Below are positions 1 to 7,100 of a stretch of DNA of 7,310 bases, piece by piece. The notes beneath the pieces were generated by a model. The model was not told the DNA's origin. It did not search any database and worked only from the letters and a program-made list of their open reading frames with translations. Source of the DNA: Actinomycetota bacterium (GTDB lineage: Bacteria; Actinomycetota; Thermoleophilia; Gaiellales; Gaiellaceae); NCBI GenBank assembly GCA_013811645.1, contig JACCUU010000048.1:1-7310 (forward strand). Direction: 5' to 3'. Every line of letters starts with the position of its first letter. The first letter of the stretch is position 1. The position numbers and the translations under genes are program-made.

Positions 1-126
1 ATCGCCGAGCTGCAGCACGGCGACACGGCGGCCGGCCTCTTCGAGCGGGCCGACGGAGCGCTGTACCGTGCGAAGGACCTCGGCAAGGATCGGGCCGACG
101 TCTCGCGCAGCGCGGATCGCCCTTAG
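1..126 (+). CDS. GGDEF-domain protein, C-terminal fragment (gene cut by left edge)
   Basis: Only the last 41 codons of this gene are in the window. Reading frame 1 runs open from the first base to a TAG at 124-126. The peptide contains FERADGALYRAKDLGKDR, which matches the final helix and strand of GGDEF domains (family pattern: ADxALYxAKxxGRNR), about 15 residues before the protein end. GGDEF domains make cyclic di-GMP from two GTP molecules, or act as degenerate c-di-GMP/GTP sensors. The catalytic signature itself lies upstream of the window, so activity cannot be judged. The tyrosine of ALYxAK is kept here, unlike in the second GGDEF gene at 1045-2175. The stop lies 7 bp from the stop of the convergent gene at 134-952. 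Family assignment is fairly sure; upstream sensory domains and exact function are unknown. Confidence 0.8.
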   Translation: MAELQHGDTAAGLFERADGALYRAKDLGKDRADVSRSADRP

Positions 127-133
127 CGCACTC

Positions 134-952
134 CTACGTCGCGGGCTGCGCGACGAGCTTCGGCGCCTGGGTCGGAGCAGGCACGCCGCCCGCCTGTTCG
201 ATCGTGATCGCGACGACGGCTCCCGGCCTGATCGCCACCGACAGGGGCACCATCGTCTCGGCGCCGGCGAACACCGCGGCCGAGGCAGGCGCCTTGGCAT
301 TCGGCTTGATGACCCACGCCTGGTAGGCCTTCCCGGCCGGGGCAACTCCGAGCCCGTCGAGAATCAAGACCCCGCGGCCATTCGCTCCGAGGGCGAGGAT
401 GATCCGGCCACCCGAGTTGGCGATGGGCATCCGCTTCGTGCTCGACTTCGCGAGGAGCGAGATGGCTTCGTCCATCTCGGACATCGTCGTCTGGACGGCT
501 TCGGTGGAGTCGTCGGAGTCGAGGCTCGAGACGAGGGCCGTGGTGCCGAGGGCGATCGCGGCCACGCCCACCAGCGCCGCGAGCGTGATGAGCGCCGCAG
601 TCGAAGCCCGGCGCTTGGGCGGAAGCTCGAGCGGCCCGAGGGTGCTCGTCCGCGAAGGACTCGAGCCGGGGCCGGGCACCGAAGTGGCCGACCCGTTCGT
701 GTCGGGACGCGCGACCGCCGTCGGGGGTGCCGCCTCCACGGACGCGACCATAGTGAGGGTCTCGGCCGGAGGTTCAGACGCATACGGTGCGGGCTCGAAG
801 CGCGCGGACGGGAATGTCGAGCCGGAATCCGGAGCCGGCAGCGGAGCGGAGATGGGCTTCCAACGACGGGAGCGAACACGATGAACGACGTACGCCGCCG
901 CCACAACCGCCCCGAGAACGATCAGCGTTCGAATTCCACGCAGTCCTTCCAC
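134..952 (-). CDS. membrane protein with RskA-like (anti-sigma-K C-terminal) domain
   Basis: The product is 272 aa. It has a hydrophobic helix at about residues 8-25 followed by RVRSRR, a Pro/Ala/Ser-rich linker at about 33-112, a second helix at about 118-143 preceded by PPKRR, and a C-terminal domain at about 150-268. The last domain contains GKAYQAWVI and AITIEQAGGVPAPTQAP, which match the ends of RskA C-terminal domains (family features: YQLWLI near the middle and a final EpaGGSxxPT). In RskA that domain is extracytoplasmic and follows a cytoplasmic zinc-finger anti-sigma domain. The positive charges here predict a cytoplasmic linker and an outside C-terminal domain. No cysteine is present, so no HxxxCxxC zinc finger exists, and no sigma-factor gene is adjacent. 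It is therefore probably a sensor-type or structural relative and not a classical anti-sigma factor. The GTG at 952 is the first possible start because an in-frame TGA sits at 962-964. The Shine-Dalgarno AGGAGGT at 951-957 overlaps that GTG, so the true start may be the CTG at 941-943. Domain call fairly sure, role unknown. Confidence 0.72.
   Translation of the reverse strand: MEGLRGIRTLIVLGAVVAAAYVVHRVRSRRWKPISAPLPAPDSGSTFPSARFEPAPYASEPPAETLTMVASVEAAPPTAVARPDTNGSATSVPGPGSSPSRTSTLGPLELPPKRRASTAALITLAALVGVAAIALGTTALVSSLDSDDSTEAVQTTMSEMDEAISLLAKSSTKRMPIANSGGRIILALGANGRGVLILDGLGVAPAGKAYQAWVIKPNAKAPASAAVFAGAETMVPLSVAIRPGAVVAITIEQAGGVPAPTQAPKLVAQPAT
137..155 (+). terminator. possible hairpin after the GGDEF fragment
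   Basis: CGTCGCG (137-143) and CGCGACG (149-155) form a perfect 7-bp stem with a 5-nt loop. The hairpin begins 10 nt after the stop of the GGDEF gene and lies inside the last codons of the convergent gene. No T-run follows, so it is not a classic intrinsic terminator. It could still slow or end transcription at this tight convergent junction. In such GC-rich coding DNA a 7-bp stem can occur by chance. Confidence 0.25.
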
Positions 953-1044
953 CTCCTCCGATCAAGCCCTCGTTGGGAATGCCGACCGGTCGACGCGATA
1001 CTACTACGCTCGGGAACCACCGAAGAGGAAGGGGAAGTCTGGAG
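953..1044. promoter_or_regulatory. divergent intergenic control region
   Basis: This 92-bp gap separates two divergently read genes and should hold the start signals of both. On the + strand TTGGGA (973-978) and GATACT (997-1002), 18 bp apart, each match 4 of 6 positions of the housekeeping -35 and -10 consensus. They would start transcription about 36 bases before the ATG at 1045. On the - strand TAGTAT (998-1003) is a weak -10 candidate overlapping the first. A perfect 10-bp palindrome, CGACCGGTCG (983-992), lies between the + strand -35 and -10 elements, a position where a repressor could block RNA polymerase. Purine-rich AGGAAGGGGAAG (1025-1036) and GGAG (1041-1044) precede the ATG at 1045. 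All sites are inferred from consensus by eye. Confidence 0.35.
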
Positions 1045-2175
1045 ATGACGATCGCGGTCTACGCGGCCTCCGTTGCGCTCGCAGTGGCGTGCATCGTCCT
1101 CCTCTTCGTCGCCGTCCGGCGCCTGCTGGGCCGGCAAGAGGAGATCGTGACTGTGATGCTCCGGCGGTTCGACGACAGGCTCGCCGAGTTCGCCCAGACC
1201 CTGAACGACGCCGTCAACCGCCCGCACCCGCCGCCTGTGCTGGTAGCCGAGGATGAAGCTCACGCGATTCCAGAACACGGCGTCATGCGGTTGCTCGAGC
1301 TCGCCAAGGAGCGCATGTCGGCGGACGCCGCGGTCGCAGTGGTCTCCGCGCCGAGCAAGGAGCCGATGCTCGCGACCGTTGGACTTTCGCAGGCCGAAGT
1401 TGCCCAGGTCGGACGCATGGGCGTTCCCGACTACCGAGGGGCGAGGGCGCTCCAGGTCGCCTTCAACGGCGAAGCCGCCACGCCTCCCGGAAGCACGCCC
1501 ATCCGATCCGGTCTCGCCGTGCCGCTGCTCGACGTCGAAGACGGACAGGGGATGCTCGCCGTGCTCACGCGCGCACCCGACCGTCGTTTCAGCGAGCTCG
1601 ACATCACGACGCTCGAGGATGTCGTGAGCGGAACGCGACCCGCGCTCGAAGCGTCTCTCGAGCTACGCGAGCCCGATGCCGTGCCCGAGCTCGACCCTCT
1701 CACAGAGCTGTACGACCGTCGCGCGTTTCACGCACTTCTCGACCGCGAGCTCGGCCGCGCGCGAGGACGACGCGAGCCGCTGGCCCTACTCATGCTCGAT
1801 GTCGACCGGCTCACGACGATCAACGCGCGCATCGGTCATCTCGCGGCCGACGACATCCTCGTGCAGATCGCATCCTTGCTTCGTGACGTCGCCGGCCATG
1901 ACGACCTTCCCTGCAGGATCGGCGGCGGCCGGTTCGGAGCGCTCGTCCCCGGTGGCGACACCCGCGAGGCCGAGCGGCTGTTCGAGCGCTTGCAGGCGAA
2001 GCTGCGCGAGCAACCCTTCGCCGAGATCGGGATCGTCACGATCTCGGCAGGCGCGACGGAGCTCATGCAGAGCGATGACGCCGCCGCGCTTCTCGGCCGC
2101 GCCGATGCGGCTCTCGGGCTGGCGAAGGTGTCCGGACGCGACACCGTTGTCGCCGCTGCTCATCACGCTGCCTAG
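1045..2175 (+). CDS. membrane-anchored GAF-like/GGDEF protein with degenerate active site
   Basis: The product is 376 aa from the ATG at 1045. This start was chosen because it places a transmembrane helix (about residues 4-25) at the N terminus; the longer open frame back to 787 would overlap the divergent gene and reads as low-complexity sequence. After a short juxtamembrane helix comes a GAF-like sensory region (about 78-205), then a GGDEF domain (about 216-370) opening with DPLTELYDRRAF. By alignment to the PleD cyclase, D252 (metal Asp), N260 and D269 (guanine contacts) are kept. However, the GGDEF/GGEEF signature is G293-G-G-R-F297, so both acidic residues, including the catalytic one, are lost. 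The inhibitory-site RxxD is GHDD (284-287), lacking its arginine, the FK of the DxDxFK motif is LT, and ALYxAK has become ALGLAK. The family normally makes c-di-GMP. This member probably binds a nucleotide or a partner without catalysis. It faces the RskA-like gene divergently and converges on the secreted-protein gene. Confidence 0.85.
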   Translation: MTIAVYAASVALAVACIVLLFVAVRRLLGRQEEIVTVMLRRFDDRLAEFAQTLNDAVNRPHPPPVLVAEDEAHAIPEHGVMRLLELAKERMSADAAVAVVSAPSKEPMLATVGLSQAEVAQVGRMGVPDYRGARALQVAFNGEAATPPGSTPIRSGLAVPLLDVEDGQGMLAVLTRAPDRRFSELDITTLEDVVSGTRPALEASLELREPDAVPELDPLTELYDRRAFHALLDRELGRARGRREPLALLMLDVDRLTTINARIGHLAADDILVQIASLLRDVAGHDDLPCRIGGGRFGALVPGGDTREAERLFERLQAKLREQPFAEIGIVTISAGATELMQSDDAAALLGRADAALGLAKVSGRDTVVAAAHHAA

Positions 2176-2203
2176 CTGGCGCGCGAGATCCCTAAAGGCG
2201 ACC

Positions 2204-2221
2204 GCGTCGCGGCCGCGACGC
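2204..2221. terminator. 18-bp perfect palindrome in convergent gap
   Basis: GCGTCGCGGCCGCGACGC is a perfect inverted repeat centred between 2212 and 2213. As RNA it can fold as a 7-bp stem with a GGCC loop from either strand. It lies in the 63-bp gap between the convergent stops at 2175 and 2239, 28 bp after the GGDEF stop, which is the expected place for a shared bidirectional terminator. On the + strand it is followed by TGTTCGTTC, only mildly T-rich, so it is not a textbook intrinsic terminator. A protein-binding site is an alternative. Confidence 0.4.
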
Positions 2222-2238
2222 TGTTCGTTCGCCAGCGG

Positions 2239-4020
2239 TCAGCGGACCGCCCCGCCGTCCATCCCAACTTCGTGCATGGAGAGAAACGGTGCGAAGCCCG
2301 AGAGTGACACCACCCCGTGCTCCGGTAGCCGGTCTCGCTCGCACACGAGCTTGCTCTGCGCGCCCTTCTGTTGGCGGATCGTCCAGGCGACGTAGGCGTC
2401 GGCCCGCCGTTCGCTCGTGAGCTCGCGGACGATGGCCGGCCGTGCGGTGGCGAGGGGCACGGCGCCGAGCGACGACGCGTCCTCGAGGGCGCGCACCGTG
2501 AACACCCCTTCCGCGGTCCGCAGCTTCACCGTTCGGCCGCTGGCCAGCTCGAACACGGTGGGCGGAGCGGACGTCGCGAGAGCGAGCCCGGTTCCCTCCG
2601 GCAGCCAGCTCGGCGCCGGTGAGACGACGAGCCCTCGCGCGGGAGCAGCGGCGAACGTGGTCCGAAAGCGCGTGACGTCGGCGGTAGACGGCCTCGGGGT
2701 GACGAGACGCTCCTGAATTTCGGCGCGACGAAGCTCGTCGCCGATGATTCCGCGTGCAACGGAGAGGCTCGCGCCGTCCTCGGCAAGAGCAGCTCGATAC
2801 GCCGCCCCGCTCCCGCCGAACCGAGCAGCGATGATCCGTCGCTCCATGGCGAGGATCTGCTCCGTTTTCACCACCGCTCGCTGACGCTCGACTGCTCGCA
2901 CGACGAGAGCGGTGAGCGCGAGCTCGCGATCGCCCGTCATCTTCGCCAGCGCCGCGACAGCGGAGGCGGTGAGCGCTTGTCCGTCGTACACGCAACGGAC
3001 TCCGGCAGGAAGGTCGATCTGGCCGGTCCGCCGGTCGGAGTCGAGCTCCTCGCCGAGGACCTCGGGCGCGTCGCAGAGATCTGGATCCCGCGCCCAGAGC
3101 CAGACGCACGCCGCAAAGGTCTTGTCCGGGTCGTTCGAGCGCTCGTTGCGCTGCGCCCAGCCCCACGACCAGACGTGGGTAAGGCGGAGCTCGCGGGAAA
3201 CCTGCTCGGCTGCGAACGCCTGCCACTTCGCCACGTCGAACCACCGTGAACGCGGCTGCAATCCCTCGCGCCCGCCCGAGCCGGCCCCGGTTTGGAAGCC
3301 GATCATGAGACCGACGCGCGACGGCGGGATGCCGATCGAGAACAGCTTCGCCGCGGACGACCGATAGCCCGTGCGCAGGCGACGCGACCCGTCGACCGCG
3401 CCGTCACGCCAGATCAGGTTCGCGTTCGCGTACTTCTCGAGGACGATGTCGGACACCTGCCCGATCGCCCGCCACCACACGCCGGCGTCCCCGCCGGTGA
3501 AGGGCTCACTCGACACGAGCAGCGCCGGCCGGCCCCCGCGCTCGGAAAGACGGGTCACGAAGCGGAGGACGTTCGCGCGGTAGCGCTCTGCGGTCGGGGT
3601 CAGCGGTGTCGGCAGCGAGGCGCCCCAGAGCTCGTTGAGGGCGATCAGCGGCCGCTCACATCCGCTCACCGACACCGCGTACTCGAAGAGCGAGTCCGCG
3701 CGGCGCTGCATCGAATCCGGATCCGCGGGCTCCGACGGGGTTCCGACGCGCTTGCGGAGGTACATGTCCCAGTGCACTGTCGCGGCCCCGGCGCCGCGCG
3801 CCTCTGCGGCGAGGTCGGGACCCCCGGTGGCCACGATCACGCCCGGCCGCGCGAAGCGTTCGCGCCAGAAGGTGACGGAGCCGTCCGCGAAGTCGATCCA
3901 TGCAGGGGGCTGCGGATCGGCGACCCCGCAGGAGAGCTCGTCGGGCCGTGCCGCCGCAGAGCCGACGAGGGCAGCGGGGACGCCGAGAAGACACAGAGCT
4001 GCGACGAGAAGCCGTTTCAC
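2239..4020 (-). CDS. secreted protein: TIM-barrel (glycoside-hydrolase-like) part plus SurA-like part, function unknown
   Basis: The product is 593 aa. It starts at GTG 4018-4020, the earliest possible start because an in-frame TAG lies at 4027-4029. No clear ribosome binding site is visible. Residues 1-24 form a Sec signal peptide (MKR, a hydrophobic core, then GSAAA before the likely cut). Residues about 55-310 alternate strand-like segments (VIVATGG, ATVHWDMYL, PLIALNELWG, PALLVSSEPF, VGLMIGF, HVWSWGW), as in a TIM barrel. N129-E130 in ALNELWG resembles the Asn-Glu pair at the end of strand 4 in clan GH-A glycosidases, with E172 or E195 as possible second acids. Residues about 350-440 are helical; AYRAALAEDGASLSVAR followed by a basic/acidic helix resembles the SurA N-terminal chaperone domain, and about 445-575 could be a divergent parvulin-type domain. 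Seven cysteines (six after the signal) could form disulfides outside the cell. It lies 168 bp downstream of rpoC on the same strand but beyond a strong hairpin. Secretion is fairly sure; enzymatic or chaperone activity is inference. Confidence 0.75.
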   Translation of the reverse strand: MKRLLVAALCLLGVPAALVGSAAARPDELSCGVADPQPPAWIDFADGSVTFWRERFARPGVIVATGGPDLAAEARGAGAATVHWDMYLRKRVGTPSEPADPDSMQRRADSLFEYAVSVSGCERPLIALNELWGASLPTPLTPTAERYRANVLRFVTRLSERGGRPALLVSSEPFTGGDAGVWWRAIGQVSDIVLEKYANANLIWRDGAVDGSRRLRTGYRSSAAKLFSIGIPPSRVGLMIGFQTGAGSGGREGLQPRSRWFDVAKWQAFAAEQVSRELRLTHVWSWGWAQRNERSNDPDKTFAACVWLWARDPDLCDAPEVLGEELDSDRRTGQIDLPAGVRCVYDGQALTASAVAALAKMTGDRELALTALVVRAVERQRAVVKTEQILAMERRIIAARFGGSGAAYRAALAEDGASLSVARGIIGDELRRAEIQERLVTPRPSTADVTRFRTTFAAAPARGLVVSPAPSWLPEGTGLALATSAPPTVFELASGRTVKLRTAEGVFTVRALEDASSLGAVPLATARPAIVRELTSERRADAYVAWTIRQQKGAQSKLVCERDRLPEHGVVSLSGFAPFLSMHEVGMDGGAVR

Positions 4021-4059
4021 GATCGGCTAGAGGTAGCAGAAAGAGTTGACGGAGCGTAC

Positions 4060-4081
4060 GAGGTCGGGTGAGCCAGACCTC
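4060..4081. repeat. third member of hairpin family (imperfect 9-bp stem)
   Basis: GAGGTCGGG (4060-4068) and CCAGACCTC (4073-4081) pair over 9 positions with one G-A mismatch and a TGAG loop. The core matches the hairpins at 4102-4131 and 4152-4184, and the mismatch falls at the same place as in the latter. It lies 40 bp before the start codon of the secreted-protein gene, so on the - strand it could be in that gene's leader or promoter region. Confidence 0.45.
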
Positions 4082-4101
4082 CTGCGCCCTGGTCGGAGAG
4101 A

Positions 4102-4131
4102 AAGGGGGTCTGGCTGAAGCCAGACCCCCTT
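4102..4131 (-). terminator. intrinsic-type terminator downstream of rpoC
   Basis: AAGGGGGTCTGGC (4102-4114) and GCCAGACCCCCTT (4119-4131) form a perfect 13-bp stem with a 4-nt loop. Read on the - strand, the direction of rpoC, the stem is followed by a pyrimidine-rich TCTCTCC stretch, with the stem itself ending in TT. The hairpin begins 58 bp after the rpoC stop. It is the most stable inverted repeat in the window. The 3' tract is not a pure T-run, so termination strength is inferred. Confidence 0.65.
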
Positions 4132-4151
4132 GGCGCTCCTTCGGTCGGGAA

Positions 4152-4184
4152 GGCCGGGGGTCGGGCTACAGCCAGACCCCGGCC
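4152..4184 (-). repeat. rpoC-proximal imperfect hairpin, same family
   Basis: GGCCGGGG (4152-4159) pairs with CCCCGGCC (4177-4184). A bulged G (4160), a TC/GA pairing, one G-A mismatch and a GGC/GCC closing stem follow, with a 4-nt loop at 4167-4170. It begins 5 bp after the rpoC stop codon on the - strand, so it could be a first terminator or a 3'-end-stabilising stem in the rpoC mRNA. No T-run follows. Its right arm shares GCCAGACCCC exactly with the 4102-4131 hairpin, which points to duplication or to members of a dispersed repeat. Confidence 0.5.
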
Positions 4185-4188
4185 CGTC

Positions 4189-7100
4189 CTACGACTCGTC
4201 TTCCGCCGGAGTCTCGAGCTCGGCGACGTCGCCGTCGCCGGCCGCCGGCAGGCCCTCGTCGAACGGAAGGCCGAGCGCGTCGAGATCGAACCCGTCGCCC
4301 TCGCCGATCTCCTCGAGCGCGGCCAGGAGCTCCGCCTCGGCCTCCGGTCGCGCGAACGTCACCGGAAGTGGCTCGGTCGGCTCGATCGAGATCTGCCGGT
4401 ACTGCTTGAGCCCGGTCGCCGCGGGGATGAGCTTGCCGATGATCACGTTCTCCTTCAGGCCGAGCAGACGATCGGTCTTGCCCTCGATGGCCGCGTCGGT
4501 GAGCACCTTGGTCGTCTCCTGGAACGACGCCGCCGAGAGGAAGGACTCGGTAGCGAGCGAGGCCTTCGTGATCCCGAGAATGATCGGATCGAAGGTCGCC
4601 TGCTCGCCCTTCTCCTTCTTCACGCGCAGGTTCTCGCGCTCCAGGACGACGCGGTCGACGAGCTGTCCCGGCAGGAGCGCAGTCTCTCCTGCGCTCTCGA
4701 CGCGCACCTTCTTCAGCATCTGGCGCACGATCAGCTCGATGTGCTTGTCGTGGATCTCGACGCCCTGCGACTTGTAGACGTTCTGCACCTCACCGACGAG
4801 GTACAGCTCGATCGCAGTTGCGCCCTTGAGCGAGAGCAGGTCGGTCGGGTTCAGCGAGCCCTCGTTCAGCGCATCGCCGGATTCGACCAGCTGCCCGGTC
4901 GCGACCTTGAGCCGCGTCCGCCGCGGGAAGGCGTACTCCTTCGGATCCGGTAGCTCGCCCTTCTCGTCGATCGCGGTCGGGGTGATCGTCACCTTGATCG
5001 TCCGCTCCGAGTCGTCGACGTCGACCTTGCCCGCCACGTCGGTGAGCGTCCCGGCACCCTTCGGGTTGCGCGCCTCGAAGATCTCGACGACACGCGGGAG
5101 GCCGTGGGTGATGTCCGCTCCGGCCACGCCGCCCGTATGGAACGTGCGCATGGTGAGCTGCGTGCCCGGCTCCCCGATCGACTGCGCGGCGATGATCCCG
5201 ACCGCGTCGCCGATCTCCGCAGGCCCGCCCGTGGCCAGGAACGTGCCGTAGCAATAGCGGCAGAGCCCGTACTCGCTGCGGCACTTGAGAACCGACCGGA
5301 CTGGAATGGTGGCCGTGGTTGCATACTCGCCAAACTCGTCGACCAGCTTGCGGAGGCCGCTCATCGTGATCTCCTCGCCCTTCGAGATGACCAGGACCTT
5401 GCCCGGCTTCCCGTCCTTGATCGGCTTCATGATGTCGAGTGCGGCAACTCGGCCGGCGACGCTCTTGTTCGGAGACTCGTCGAGGATGAGAGCGAGATCG
5501 ACGTACTCCTTGGTGCCGCAGTCGCTCGGGTTCTTGCCCGGCTGGTCGCGGATGATGACGTCCTGGGAGACGTCCACGAGCCGCCGCGTGAGATACCCCG
5601 AGTCAGCCGTGCGGAGCGCCGTGTCGGCGAGGCCTTTGCGGGCACCGTGCGTCGAGATGAAGTACTCGAGCACCGTCAGGCCTTCCATGAAGTTGGCCTT
5701 GATCGGCCGCGCGATGATCTCGCCCTTCGGGTCGGCCATGAGGCCCCGCATGCCCGCGAGTTGGCGGATCTGGTTGAAGGATCCGCGTGCGCCCGAGTTG
5801 GCCATCATGTAGATCGGGTTCGTCGGCGAGAGGTTCGCCATCATCGCGTTGGCCACCACCTCGGTCGCCTCGGTCCAGATCGCCACGATGCGCTCGTCGC
5901 GCTCCTCCTCGGTCATGAGACCGCGGTCGTACTCGCGTCCGACCTTGGACACTTCCTCCTCGAACCGGGCGAGGATCTCCTCCTTGGAGCCCGGGATGAC
6001 GATGTCGTTCTTGGAGATCGTGATCCCGGCGCGAGTCGCGAACCTGAAGGTGAGCGACTTGATCACGTCGAGCGCGGCCGCGATCGTGTTCGGCCCGTAA
6101 CGCTCGACAAGATCGCCGATGAACTGGTCGAGCTCACGCTTGGTGAGCGTCCGGTTGAGGAACGGATGGTCCTCCCCTTCACCGCCGGTCGCGTCGTGCA
6201 GCGCACGCTCGACCTCGGCGTTGAAGATGACCCGGCCGGGAGTCGTCAGCAGGCGCTCGTCGCCCCACTCGTACTCGATCGGATCCTGGAAGCGCATCTG
6301 CTCGGCCTCGACCGCGAACTCGACGTCCTCCTCCGTGCGGAAGCGCGAAAGACCGTTCTTCTTCAGCGTCTTCGCCAGGTCGGCGGCGGTCATCGAATCC
6401 AGGTCGTACTCGCAGTAGGTCAGGAAGTAGGCGCCGAGCACCATGTCCTGCGTCGGCGTGGCCAGAGGTCGCCCGCTCGCCGGCGAGAGGATGTTGTTGG
6501 CGGAGAGCATCAGCACGCGCGCCTCGGCCTGCGCCTCTGCCGAGAGCGGCAGGTGCACGGCCATCTGGTCACCGTCGAAGTCGGCGTTGAACGCGTGGCA
6601 GACCAGCGGATGAACCTGGATCGCCTTCCCTTCGACGAGCACGGGCTCGAAGGCCTGGATGCCCAGTCGATGCAGCGTCGGCGCGCGGTTCAAGAGCACC
6701 GGATGCTCGGCGATGACCTCCTCGAGAACGTCCCACACCTCGGGGATCATCGACTCGACCATCTTCTTCGCCGCCTTGATGTTCTGGACGGCCTTGCGCT
6801 CGACCAGCCGGCTCATGATGAACGGCTTGAAGAGCTCGAGGGCCATGATCTTCGGCAGGCCGCACTGGTGCAGCTTCAGCTTCGGGCCGGCGACGATGAC
6901 CGAGCGACCCGAGTAGTCGACGCGCTTTCCGAGCAGGTTCTGCCGGAAGCGTCCCTGCTTGCCCTTGAGCATGTCGGAGAGCGACTTGAGCGGGCGGTTG
7001 CCCGGGCCCGTCACCGCACGTCCGCGCCGGCCGTTGTCGAACAGCGCGTCGACGGCTTCCTGCAGCATCCGCTTCTCGTTGTTGACGATGATCTCCGGCG

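Noticed and set aside
134..952. Classical anti-sigma factor annotation (rskA)
   Set aside because: Only the C-terminal domain is similar; no zinc-finger domain, no cysteines and no neighbouring sigma gene, so no gene symbol was given.
787..1044. 86-residue N-terminal extension of the GAF/GGDEF protein
   Set aside because: It would overlap the divergent gene by about 165 bp and precede the transmembrane helix with Arg/Pro-rich sequence; the ATG at 1045 gives a natural membrane-anchor start.
68..1048. 326-aa + strand open frame
   Set aside because: Arg-rich low-complexity translation with no recognisable domain; it is antisense to the RskA-like gene, whose motifs and helices are clear, and overlaps the frame-1 GGDEF end.
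2192..3244. 350-aa - strand frame
   Set aside because: Arg-rich shadow of the secreted-protein gene in another frame; it lacks any domain-like pattern.
3292..4071. 259-aa + strand frame, and similar + strand frames at 4130-4777 and 5285-5812
   Set aside because: Antisense shadows of the secreted-protein gene and rpoC, produced by high GC; translations are low-complexity.
4138..4153. Small hairpin CCTTC...GAAGG between the two larger stems
   Set aside because: Only 5 bp with a 6-nt loop and no family core; expected by chance in this composition.
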